Source: Anaerolineales bacterium UBA1136
Lineage (GTDB): Bacteria; Chloroflexota; Anaerolineae; Anaerolineales; UBA11657
Assembly (NCBI GenBank): GCA_002311455.1
Contig: DCAJ01000118.1
Location: 4,095-16,577 of the forward strand
DNA: 12,483 nucleotides
Reading direction: 5' to 3'
Below, in pieces: positions 1 to 7,443 of this stretch (the stretch's first letter is position 1; each line of letters starts with the position of its first letter). The position numbers and the translations under genes were made by a program. The notes under the pieces were generated by a model, which saw only the letters and a program-made list of their open reading frames with translations, was not told the origin of the DNA and made no database searches.

Positions 1-2
1 GT

Positions 3-740
3 ATTGCTAAGATAATCGCAATTCTTCAGTTCATAATGTTCAATGGAAAGATCAATAATTTCTGGATCCAGAAATGGATTATCACCATGCAGTTCGACAA
101 TGACTTAGCCAAAATTAGTGCAGCTGATTTTATTAGCCAGCTGAGAGAAACACTTGACTTTAGGCAGCTATGGTGTGGTGAGAACTTTGGTTTCGGTCGT
201 GAACGTGAAGGAGACATAGAATGGCTAACACAAAACGCAGACGTCCTTGGATTTGAACTTAATGTGGCAAATTCAGTGGAAGAAGATGGGATTGTTGTCT
301 CTAGTAGTCGCATACGTAATCACATTGTTGCTGGAGAAGTATCTGCAGCAGCTCGCTGTCTAGGACGACCGCTAAGAGTACCGGGTATTGTTATACAAGG
401 TGCTGATAGGGGTCGATCTATTGGATTTCCCACAGCCAATTTATCTATCTGGAGCCATCGTGCCTGTCCATCGCAAGGGGTGTACTTGGCATATGTATTT
501 CTGGAGGACGAAAGATATCCTGCAGTAGTGAATATAGGGAAAAGACCTACCTTTGAAGATAACGATTCCAGTATAATTGTCGAAGCTCATCTACTTAATT
601 ATCAAGGCGATCTTTATGGTAGGCGTATCTCGTTGGATTTCGTAGATCGTTTGCGTGACGAACGCAAATTCACAAGCTTAGATCTTCTTGTTTCACAAAT
701 TAACAAAGACGTTTCAGAAGCGAGGTCGCGATTAGCTTGA
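3..740 (+). CDS. ribF: Bifunctional riboflavin kinase / FAD synthetase, 5'-truncated by the window edge
   Basis: RibF phosphorylates riboflavin to FMN and adenylylates FMN to FAD in the cytosol. The frame is open from base 3, so the start lies outside. About 245 residues are visible against a usual length near 310, and the N-terminal nucleotidyltransferase part with its HxGH motif is missing. The visible FAD-synthetase part has ITMQFDNDLAKISAADFI, then FGFGREREGD and VSSSRIR, the family's F-x-FG and SSTRIR-like blocks. The riboflavin kinase domain follows, with GFPTAN at 423-440 (the ATP/Mg-binding PTAN motif), VNIGKRPTF and DLYGRRI, and ends with the usual LRDERKF helix. The ATG at 36 is internal to the conserved domain and is not the start. 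The first 25 or so visible residues match the family poorly but stay in frame. Identification is by recognised motifs and is strong. Confidence 0.95.
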   Translation: MAKIIAILQFIMFNGKINNFWIQKWIITMQFDNDLAKISAADFISQLRETLDFRQLWCGENFGFGREREGDIEWLTQNADVLGFELNVANSVEEDGIVVSSSRIRNHIVAGEVSAAARCLGRPLRVPGIVIQGADRGRSIGFPTANLSIWSHRACPSQGVYLAYVFLEDERYPAVVNIGKRPTFEDNDSSIIVEAHLLNYQGDLYGRRISLDFVDRLRDERKFTSLDLLVSQINKDVSEARSRLA

Positions 741-866
741 TGGTAATACATATGGGCCTAACAGACTAGATGAATTTGCTGACCATATGTTATTTGGACT
801 CTTAGTTTGACCTAGTGTACATGTTTGAAAGCGCTATTAGTCTATAGTAATGAGAGTGTAAATTAG

Positions 867-1505
867 ATGGGAAATGTGAAATTAGTAACGGTAACGCCGG
901 ATGCAGAATCGCAAATGGCATACATTGCTAGAGTTTCTAATCCCAATAATCAAGAGAACGATAACTTTGCTGGACTGCTAAAATATTGCATTAAGCATGG
1001 TCACTGGTCTGTGTTCGAACAGGCATATATGACATTGGAAATAAATACCACAAGGGGCATAGCTGCGCAAATATTACGACATCGCAGCTTTACTTTCCAG
1101 GAATTTTCACAGAGATATGCTGATGTTGGCTTGCTTGATGAAGGGATACCTATTCCGGATTTACGGAGACAAGACACTACCAATCGTCAGAACAGTATTG
1201 ATGATATCCCCTTAGAACAGAAACATGTCCTCACGACTAAAATTACTCGACATTTCGAGGCGGCTGAAGAGCTATATAAGGAACTCTTAGAAGAGGGGAT
1301 TGCCAAAGAGTGTGCTCGCTTTGTTTTGCCTATTGCTACTCCTACCAGGATATATATGACAGGTTCGGTGCGATCTTGGATTCATTACATTGATTTACGT
1401 AGCGGACACGGTACTCAGAAGGAACACACAAAGATTGCTGACGAGTGTAAAATAATTTTTAGTAAAGAATTTCCTGTGTGTGCTGAAGCATTAGGCTATG
1501 TATGA
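867..1505 (+). CDS. thyX: Flavin-dependent thymidylate synthase ThyX
   Basis: ThyX makes dTMP from dUMP with methylenetetrahydrofolate, using FAD and NADPH, and replaces the unrelated ThyA. The 212-residue length is normal for the family. The diagnostic RHR-x7-S motif is RHRSFTFQEFS at residues 71-81, followed by QRY. The N-terminal block HGHWSVFE (44-51) and the C-terminal LRSGHGTQKEH (177-187), with Arg178 in the place of the dUMP-contacting arginine, are also present. The ATG start is preceded by only a weak GAGAG at 852-856, ten bases away. It lies 126 bp after ribF on the same strand, so co-transcription is possible but not shown. Its stop is 19 bp from the stop of the converging phosphorylase gene, and no clear hairpin terminator separates them. 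The link to ribF (FAD supply) is functional inference. Confidence 0.97.
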   Translation: MGNVKLVTVTPDAESQMAYIARVSNPNNQENDNFAGLLKYCIKHGHWSVFEQAYMTLEINTTRGIAAQILRHRSFTFQEFSQRYADVGLLDEGIPIPDLRRQDTTNRQNSIDDIPLEQKHVLTTKITRHFEAAEELYKELLEEGIAKECARFVLPIATPTRIYMTGSVRSWIHYIDLRSGHGTQKEHTKIADECKIIFSKEFPVCAEALGYV

Positions 1506-1524
1506 TATCAAATAATGCGTGACA

Positions 1525-2832
1525 TTACTCTACCACATCATAATGTAACGGCAGTGCGGAAACTTTTTCAGTTTTGATTTCGATTCCTGCCAGCGCTTCT
1601 TTTGTTGCGGCGGCAACCTTTTCAGAATTGTTGGCGTGAATAGTAAATAGTGGATCTCCTGCATTTATACGTGAGCCAACTTTTTGATGAACTACAATTC
1701 CAACAGCTAAGTCTATAGGGTCATTCTTTCGTTCTCGTCCAGCTCCAAGTATTACGGCTGCTTTTCCGATATTGATTGCACCCATTCGAGACAGGAAACC
1801 ATCTTGATGTGATTTAATAGTTGAGACAATTTCTGCTTGGTCTAGTTGTTCCGGATTATCTATGTATTTTGTGTCGCCACCTTGTGCAGAAACCATTTTG
1901 ATCAATTTATGAAAGGCACTTCCGTCCTTGAGGGTCTTGCTTGCTAATTCTGACCCGGAAGACACACTGTCAACTTTTCCCGACAAGTGCAGCATGTGCC
2001 CAGCCATTCTTATGCAGTGCTCACGCAGATCTGGTGGGCCTTCACCTCGCAGGGTTTCTATAGCCTCTCTAACTTCCAAAGCGTTGCCTACTGCGTATCC
2101 TAGCGGTTGATTCATGTCTGATATTACTGCTACCGTACTACGTCCACTATTTTGTCCTATAGCAACCATAAGTTCTGCTAATTCTCGCGCATCTTCCAGA
2201 GTTGTCATGAATGCACCATTACCAGTTTTGACGTCTAGAACTATGGCTTGAGCTCCAGCAGCAAACTTTTTGCTCATTATCGAGCTGGCTATTAATGCAT
2301 TGCTTGCTACGGTGCCAGTAACGTCACGTATTTTGTATAGCTTACCATCTGCCGGTGCTAGGCTGGTCGATTGTCCAGCGACTACAATTCCAGTTTCTTT
2401 TATTTGGGCTCGGAATTGGTCTGAAGTGAGCTGGATCTGAAATCCTGGAATGGCTTCGAGTTTATCTAGAGTTCCTCCACCATGACCAAGTCCTCGACCG
2501 GATATCTTGGCTACTACAACCCCGCAAGCACTGACCATAGGTGCTAATACAAGGGTGGTCTTATCCCCTACTCCTCCAGTAGAATGTTTGTCGACCACTA
2601 CTCCAGGTATCAAATCACTTAGGTCCAATGTATCGCCAGAGTGAGCCATTGCTACTGTGAGGTCCGTAGTTTCACGTGTAGTCATGCCACGGAAGAAGAT
2701 TGCCATAGACATAGCAGCGACCTGGTAATCAGGTATATCACCCGATGTAAAATTTTGCACGAACCATTCGATTTCTGAATTAGTTAATTCCCCACCGTCT
2801 CGTTTCTTCAGGATTAAATCTATAGTGCGCAT
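1525..2832 (-). CDS. pdp: Pyrimidine-nucleoside (thymidine/uridine) phosphorylase
   Basis: This cytosolic enzyme of the thymidine phosphorylase family splits thymidine, uridine or deoxyuridine with phosphate into base and (deoxy)ribose-1-phosphate. The protein starts MRTIDLILKKRDGGELT, as family members do, and is 435 residues, the usual size. Visible active-site elements are KHSTGGVGDK (82-91, catalytic His83), SGRGLGHGGGTLDKLE (111-126), Arg169 in the RDVT block and Ser184/Lys188 in the SSIMSKK block. These match E. coli DeoA His85, Arg171, Ser186 and Lys190. One change is Gly118 where relatives usually have Thr (GHTGG); the phosphate-binding Thr121 is kept. The frame extends 18 codons further to 2886, but the ATG at 2832 is chosen because it matches the family start and has a GGAGAC Shine-Dalgarno (2846-2841) eight bases upstream. 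DeoA and Pdp subtypes cannot be separated here by eye. Confidence 0.93.
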   Translation of the reverse strand: MRTIDLILKKRDGGELTNSEIEWFVQNFTSGDIPDYQVAAMSMAIFFRGMTTRETTDLTVAMAHSGDTLDLSDLIPGVVVDKHSTGGVGDKTTLVLAPMVSACGVVVAKISGRGLGHGGGTLDKLEAIPGFQIQLTSDQFRAQIKETGIVVAGQSTSLAPADGKLYKIRDVTGTVASNALIASSIMSKKFAAGAQAIVLDVKTGNGAFMTTLEDARELAELMVAIGQNSGRSTVAVISDMNQPLGYAVGNALEVREAIETLRGEGPPDLREHCIRMAGHMLHLSGKVDSVSSGSELASKTLKDGSAFHKLIKMVSAQGGDTKYIDNPEQLDQAEIVSTIKSHQDGFLSRMGAINIGKAAVILGAGRERKNDPIDLAVGIVVHQKVGSRINAGDPLFTIHANNSEKVAAATKEALAGIEIKTEKVSALPLHYDVVE

Positions 2833-2840
2833 ATATTTTT

Positions 2841-2846
2841 GTCTCC
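2841..2846 (-). promoter_or_regulatory. Ribosome binding site that fixes the phosphorylase start
   Basis: Read on the minus strand the bases are GGAGAC, a good match to the anti-Shine-Dalgarno complement, eight bases before the ATG at 2832. It argues for this start over the upstream in-frame start at 2886, which would place the site inside the coding region and add 18 residues not seen in the family. Confidence 0.6.
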
Positions 2847-2860
2847 AATGAGTAATAGTC

Positions 2861-2900
2861 AGTATATCATCAGTAAAACGAACCAAAAAGGCACTATAAT
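2861..2900. promoter_or_regulatory. Candidate divergent promoter region between the phosphorylase and amidohydrolase-CYTH genes
   Basis: The gap between the two divergent starts is 100 bp and must carry promoters both ways. On the plus strand there is a perfect TATAAT at 2895-2900, which would give a leader of about 26 bases to the GTG at 2933. On the minus strand TATACT (2866-2861) lies about 30 bases before the ATG at 2832. Neither has a convincing TTGACA-like -35 box at the right distance, so this rests on the -10 elements and the gene layout only. Confidence 0.35.
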
Positions 2901-2932
2901 ACTGCTATGTTATTCAGACAAGTGATTTTGTT

Positions 2933-4900
2933 GTGAACCATACTGACTTGATTCTTTCCGGTGCTAGTGTTGTCACTGCCAATGAACAATGGGATGTATT
3001 TGACACTGGTGCAGTGGTCATTAGGGGCGAAAACATAGTCGAGGTTGGTCCTGCGCATGAAATTAAAAAGAAATACAAGAATTCGTTAACAATCGATTGT
3101 AGCGGAAAGACCATTATCCCTGGCCTAATTAATGCTCATACTCATGCACCCATGACCTTGTTACGCGGTCTTGCAGATGACCGGCGACTAGATGTGTGGC
3201 TGCTTGGATATATGATGCCAGTTGAAAGGGAGTTTGTTACTTCTGAATTCTGTCGTATTGGCACCCAACTAGCTTGTGCTGAAATGATACGTTCTGGCAC
3301 TACTTGTTTTGCTGACATGTATTATTTTGAAGATGACGTTGCACAAGCAGTGGCAGATGTTGGTATGCGAGCACTATGCTCACAAAGTGTACTGAAGTTT
3401 CCAACTCCAGATGCACCTAGTCTTGAAGATGGTCTATTGAGGGCTCGCAAGTTTATTGAGCACTGGCATGGACATTCTTTGATACTTCCATCAGTTGGGC
3501 CGCATGCCTCTTATACAAGTACACGTGAAATGCTTCAGGCTTGTGCTTCGTTAGCATTGGAATATGATGTTCCAGTTCATATACATATTGCTGAAACAGC
3601 GAAAGAAGTGGAACAAAGTAGAAGTGAGCATAGTATGCCAGTAGTACCATGGGTGAAAAAACAGAATCTTTTTAATGCTAAAGTCTTAGCTGCCCATTGC
3701 GTACATTTAGATTCTGGCGAAATAAGCACATTACAACACTATCAAGTAGGTATAGCTCATTGCCCTACAAGTAATCTCAAGCTTGCATCTGGTATAGCAC
3801 CTGTTACTGAGATGTTGGATGTTGGGCTAAATGTGGGTATTGGTACTGATGGTCCTGCATCGAACAACGACCTAGACATGTTTGAGGAAACTCGTCTAGC
3901 TGCATTGCTTGCTAAAGGAGCAACAAATGATCCAACTGTAGTGCCTGCTAGGCAAGCGTTTGCTATGGCTACTATTATGGGTGCTCGTGCTCTGCATATG
4001 AGCGATATAACTGGATCTATAGAAGCTGGTAAACGTGCGGATCTAATAATACTAGATCTGGATGTCCTTCATAATACTCCTACTTTTCAACGTGATCAAG
4101 ATGCTATTTATTCGCAAATTGTATATGTGAGCAAGGCCTCTGATGTATGCGATGTAATGGTCAATGGGGCGTGGTTAATGCAGGACCGTCAATTACTTAC
4201 TGTTGATGAAGAACAACTGACTGCGTCTGCTAATGATTATGCACTAAAGATAGATGCTTTTCTGATGGAGCGTGAGCAGAGCCTACTCAGTAAACTGGTT
4301 GCAATAGGAGGCATGGAACGTCAAGAAAGTTTTGAGATTCAGGCTAAAGCTCGTGTAACAGATGCGCAGAAGGTGATTGATGTTTTACAGCAAAATCCTT
4401 TCAGGATTATTCGACATGTGCATTACCAGCAATATGATACATATTTTCTTTTTGGCGGATCTGAGGACCATCAGTTACGCATTCGTGAGGATGATCTTAT
4501 AGATGCTGAGGGTAAAGTGGAAAACGTGAGATATAGACTGACTCTTCTAGGCCCTGCAAAAGAAAAGGAATTTGCAGGGTCAATTTTGTTGTCGCGCTCG
4601 CGATATTTGGCACCCTCACCACATACTTTGCGTTTCTACCGTGAGTACTTTGTTCCAGAAGAGGAACGTGAAGTGGAAAAAGATAGATTACGCTGGCAGG
4701 TATCCTTCCGTGGTGTGGAGTTGTATGTCAATCTAGATCGGCTTGATAGTCCTGATTTGGGTACATTTGTCGAAGTAAAAAGTCGTACTTGGAGTCAGCG
4801 TGATGCTGAGGACAAAGCGCAATTGATTAGTGAAGTACTGTCTATATTCGGCGCCAATCCTGAAGATGTAATCACTGAGGATTACTCAGATTTTGTATGA
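2933..4900 (+). CDS. Amidohydrolase (MTA/SAH deaminase family) fused to a C-terminal CYTH-like domain
   Basis: Residues 1 to about 445 form a complete MtaD/SAH-deaminase-type amidohydrolase. Known members deaminate S-adenosylhomocysteine, 5'-methylthioadenosine or adenosine. Metal and catalytic positions are visible: His69/His71 (NAHTH), His218 and Glu221 (HIHIAET), His255 (AAHCVH) and Asp306 (GTDGPASNNDLDM). GSIEAGKRADLIILD closes the barrel and re-enters the composite beta domain. Residues about 465-650 look like a CYTH triphosphate-tunnel domain: FEIQAKARV, QQYDTYF, LRIRED, YRLTLLGP, EKDRLRW and LDSPDLGTFVEVKSR follow the CYTH order of strands. The usual ExExK is ExQxK (468-472), and the usual C-terminal ExE is ExK (614-616). 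The single frame has no internal break; normal family members end near residue 430-450. The start is GTG without a clear Shine-Dalgarno; no other in-frame start is nearby. Substrate and the role of the CYTH part are unknown. Confidence 0.85.
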   Translation: MNHTDLILSGASVVTANEQWDVFDTGAVVIRGENIVEVGPAHEIKKKYKNSLTIDCSGKTIIPGLINAHTHAPMTLLRGLADDRRLDVWLLGYMMPVEREFVTSEFCRIGTQLACAEMIRSGTTCFADMYYFEDDVAQAVADVGMRALCSQSVLKFPTPDAPSLEDGLLRARKFIEHWHGHSLILPSVGPHASYTSTREMLQACASLALEYDVPVHIHIAETAKEVEQSRSEHSMPVVPWVKKQNLFNAKVLAAHCVHLDSGEISTLQHYQVGIAHCPTSNLKLASGIAPVTEMLDVGLNVGIGTDGPASNNDLDMFEETRLAALLAKGATNDPTVVPARQAFAMATIMGARALHMSDITGSIEAGKRADLIILDLDVLHNTPTFQRDQDAIYSQIVYVSKASDVCDVMVNGAWLMQDRQLLTVDEEQLTASANDYALKIDAFLMEREQSLLSKLVAIGGMERQESFEIQAKARVTDAQKVIDVLQQNPFRIIRHVHYQQYDTYFLFGGSEDHQLRIREDDLIDAEGKVENVRYRLTLLGPAKEKEFAGSILLSRSRYLAPSPHTLRFYREYFVPEEEREVEKDRLRWQVSFRGVELYVNLDRLDSPDLGTFVEVKSRTWSQRDAEDKAQLISEVLSIFGANPEDVITEDYSDFV

Positions 4901-4914
4901 TGACCTTGCTGTAA

Positions 4915-5043
4915 TTACTCAGACAGTTCTTGCTTCCATTTGTATAGCTGTTGTAAAGCCTGAAGTGGACTAAGATTACCCACTTCTAAGTTGTAAAATT
5001 CTTCTAGTATAGTACTGGTAGTTGGTGACAATGTCGTCTGTTT
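4915..5043 (-). pseudogene. mutS: Orphan C-terminal fragment of DNA mismatch repair protein MutS
   Basis: On the minus strand this stretch encodes 42 residues before a TAA stop, with no start codon at a sensible place and an in-frame TAA just upstream (5046-5044). The peptide ends ILEEFYNLEVGN, then LSPLQALQQLYKWKQELSE. This matches the extreme C-terminus of MutS: E. coli MutS has SLTPRQALEWIYRL where this has NLSPLQALQQLYKW, and the hydrophobic spacing before it agrees. The ATPase, clamp and lever domains are absent; the next bases upstream show no MutS coding in any frame. I read it as the surviving tail of a deleted or replaced mutS that once converged on the amidohydrolase gene, whose stop is 15 bp away. 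The alternative is a misassembled junction near 5044. Similarity is judged by eye against remembered MutS sequences. Confidence 0.65.
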
Positions 5044-5130
5044 TTAAGAACCTGAAACAGTTAGCTTCATGAGTGTATTGTAAGAGAAGGTAAGAGGATG
5101 GTCAAATAAACATCCTGATTAACCTGCAGA

Positions 5131-5160
5131 TTGTACTTGTTTTGCTCATTGTGGTAATCT
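5131..5160 (+). promoter_or_regulatory. Weak candidate promoter for the metal ATPase
   Basis: TTGTAC (5131-5136) and TAATCT (5155-5160), separated by 18 bases, resemble a sigma-70 promoter and would give a leader of roughly 15 bases before the GTG at 5182. The match is modest, and I see no clear MerR-type or ArsR-type palindromic operator around it. Confidence 0.25.
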
Positions 5161-5181
5161 ATACACTGACAATTTTACTAT

Positions 5182-7443
5182 GTGAATATGAATAATCGAC
5201 TTGACTTAGTTGTTAATGGCATGGATTGCATTGACTGCGCCCATGTTTTGCAAGATAGTTTGCAACGTATGGATGGAGTGGAGGATTGTTCAGTAAACTT
5301 TGCTAGTGGTCGTATGCAAGTGATCGGCACAGTTGTATTTGAAGATGTAAATAGATGCGTGTCTGGACTTGGATACAGTGTTACCAATAAGGCTCTATCC
5401 CAATCAACCAATAACTCTAGTTTGTCATCAAAGATATTTAGTAAACCTCGAAATATAGCAACTCTTGCCGGTATAACATTAATCGCACTTGCGTTTCTAT
5501 CACAAATTATTGTTCCCGGATTAACCACAGTGCTTTTCGGATTGGGTTTCCTGGCTGGTCTGTATTTTCCAATTCGTGCAGGCTGGGCTGCCTTACTTAG
5601 TGGTCGTGGGTTTGACATGAATGTTCTGATGACACTTGCTGGTGTCGGCGCGTACGTTACAGGACAGTATGCTGAAGCCGCTACAGTCATTGTGCTTTTC
5701 AGTCTAGGTGAATCTCTCGAAGGATTTGTATTAGAGCACTCACGTGAAAGTATACGTGCACTGATGGAATTATCTCCATCAACAGCTAAATTATTAATTG
5801 CTTGCCATAATTGCGAAACACATATTGGTAAACTATTGCCAGATGGTTCAAGTTATTACAACCATGGTCCATGTCCATGGTGCGATTCGGATTTATGTAT
5901 TGTAAATGTAGGTTCCCTCAAAATAGATGATGTTATTGTAGTTAGTGAGGGTGAGAGAATACCTATGGATGGAGTTGTGAGATCTGGGCAATCCACAGTC
6001 AATCAGGCACCTATAACCGGCGAAAGTAAGCCAGTTTATAAGTGCAAAGATGATTGTGTATATGCAGGCACTGTAAATGGTGAAGGTGTTCTGGAGATTT
6101 TAGTGACTAGTTTGGCTCAAGATAACACACTGGCTCGTATGATACATTTGGTAGAGGAGGCAAAGGATCAGAAGCCTCCAATACAGAAGTTTCTAGATAG
6201 ATTTGCGACAATTTATACCCCTGCGGTAGTTGGTGTGGCATTAATTATAGCAGTTGTTCCGCCATTGTTTTTTAACGAGCCGTTTCTCAATAGTTCAAGT
6301 GGGCATGGATGGCTATATCGCGCACTTACGATGTTAGTCATTGCGTGTCCATGCGCATTATTAATATCTACCCCAGTCACTATAATTAGTGCAATTACAT
6401 CTGCTGCTAAACAAGGTGTTTTGATTAAAGGTGGTGCTTTCCTTGAGATACTAGGACGAGTCCGAGTGCTGGTGTTTGATAAAACGGGAACTCTTACTTA
6501 TGGTGAACCCAAATTGGTGTCTATGGCTTGCGTTGGTAGAGATTGCATTTCAGAGCCATCGAAATTATTGGCTTCTGGTTGTCCTAACTGTAAAGAGATG
6601 GTCTCTATGGCTGCTGCAGTTGAGAAATCTAGCAATCATCCTCTGGCTCATGCTATTGTTCAACATGCTACAGATGCTGGACTTGGCAATAATCTAGCAA
6701 GAGAAGTTAAGACTCTATATGGTCAAGGGGTGCAGGGTATAGTAAATGGCAGACAGATTGTTGTGGGCAGTCACGACTATTTTGATAATGAAGTACAGCA
6801 TGATATGACGTTTTGTCAGCAAGTAAATGTATCTGAGCAATCCGGTCATTCCGTTATCTTAGTAGGTGAAAATGGTTATACGATAGGTTATATGGCTTTC
6901 ACAGATCTGTTGCGTGAAGATGTGCCTGAGGCTCTAAATACACTAGATGATAGTATCATAACCGTGATGTTAACAGGAGATAATCTGAGTACGGCAAATG
7001 TAATTGCTGAGTCATCTAGTGTTGGCGTAGTTCATGCTAACATGCTTCCTGAGGACAAAGTATCCGTTGTGCGGGAACTAGGCAAAAAGTATGGTATTGT
7101 CGCTATGGTAGGTGATGGGGTCAACGATGCACCTGCTTTAGCTGCCGCAGATGTGGGTATTGCTATGGGTGGTATAGGTACTGCACAAGCTTTAGAAACA
7201 GCTGATGTAGCTCTAATGCGCGATGAAATTAGCATGATCCCTGCAATAATACGACATAGCCAATGGAGTTTAAGAACTATACGTTTCAATGTAGGTATCT
7301 CATTGATTCTAAAGGCAGCATTTATGATGACAGCTCTCTTTGGAGTAGCAACTTTGTGGATGGCTGTGCTGGCTGATGTGGGAGCTACTTTATTCGTCAC
7401 ATTAAATGGAATGAGGCTGTTACGAGGAAAATATCTTAGGTAA
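5182..7443 (+). CDS. P1B-type heavy-metal (Zn/Cd/Pb) translocating ATPase with extra cysteine clusters
   Basis: This is a membrane ATPase that exports Zn(II), Cd(II) or Pb(II), like ZntA/CadA. In order: an N-terminal heavy-metal-associated domain with GMDCIDC (13-19), membrane segments from about residue 92, the actuator loop TGES (279-282), the metal-site CPC (389-391) in a membrane helix, the phosphorylated Asp433 in DKTGTLT, the nucleotide-domain HP (486-487), GDGVNDAP (644-651), and two C-terminal membrane helices. Lys711 and Asp732 lie 21 apart, as Lys693 and Asp714 do in ZntA, which points to subgroup P1B-2. Two regions are unusual: an actuator-domain insert with CHNC (208-211) and CPWC (231-234), and a nucleotide-domain insert with Cys450, Cys455 and CPNC (467-470). 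The start is GTG at 5182 or ATG at 5188, both without a clear Shine-Dalgarno. It overlaps the converging phosphatase gene by 8 bp. Confidence 0.95.
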   Translation: MNMNNRLDLVVNGMDCIDCAHVLQDSLQRMDGVEDCSVNFASGRMQVIGTVVFEDVNRCVSGLGYSVTNKALSQSTNNSSLSSKIFSKPRNIATLAGITLIALAFLSQIIVPGLTTVLFGLGFLAGLYFPIRAGWAALLSGRGFDMNVLMTLAGVGAYVTGQYAEAATVIVLFSLGESLEGFVLEHSRESIRALMELSPSTAKLLIACHNCETHIGKLLPDGSSYYNHGPCPWCDSDLCIVNVGSLKIDDVIVVSEGERIPMDGVVRSGQSTVNQAPITGESKPVYKCKDDCVYAGTVNGEGVLEILVTSLAQDNTLARMIHLVEEAKDQKPPIQKFLDRFATIYTPAVVGVALIIAVVPPLFFNEPFLNSSSGHGWLYRALTMLVIACPCALLISTPVTIISAITSAAKQGVLIKGGAFLEILGRVRVLVFDKTGTLTYGEPKLVSMACVGRDCISEPSKLLASGCPNCKEMVSMAAAVEKSSNHPLAHAIVQHATDAGLGNNLAREVKTLYGQGVQGIVNGRQIVVGSHDYFDNEVQHDMTFCQQVNVSEQSGHSVILVGENGYTIGYMAFTDLLREDVPEALNTLDDSIITVMLTGDNLSTANVIAESSSVGVVHANMLPEDKVSVVRELGKKYGIVAMVGDGVNDAPALAAADVGIAMGGIGTAQALETADVALMRDEISMIPAIIRHSQWSLRTIRFNVGISLILKAAFMMTALFGVATLWMAVLADVGATLFVTLNGMRLLRGKYLR

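Noticed and set aside
3..95. Frameshift or pseudogene in the visible N-terminal part of ribF, because the first residues match the family poorly.
   Set aside because: The other two plus-strand frames are stopped within the first bases, and the open frame joins the conserved ITMQFD block without a break, so divergence is the simpler reading.
748..790. Inverted repeat ACATATGG/CCATATGT downstream of ribF as a possible terminator or operator.
   Set aside because: The arms are only 8 bp, contain the self-palindrome CATATG, have a 27-base loop, and are not followed by a T run, so chance is a sufficient explanation.
2833..2886. Longer phosphorylase starting at 2886.
   Set aside because: The extra 18 residues are not seen in the family, and the good ribosome site lies just before the ATG at 2832.
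5178..5690. Long minus-strand open frame opposite the ATPase gene.
   Set aside because: It is an antisense shadow of the clearly coding plus strand, with no family resemblance.
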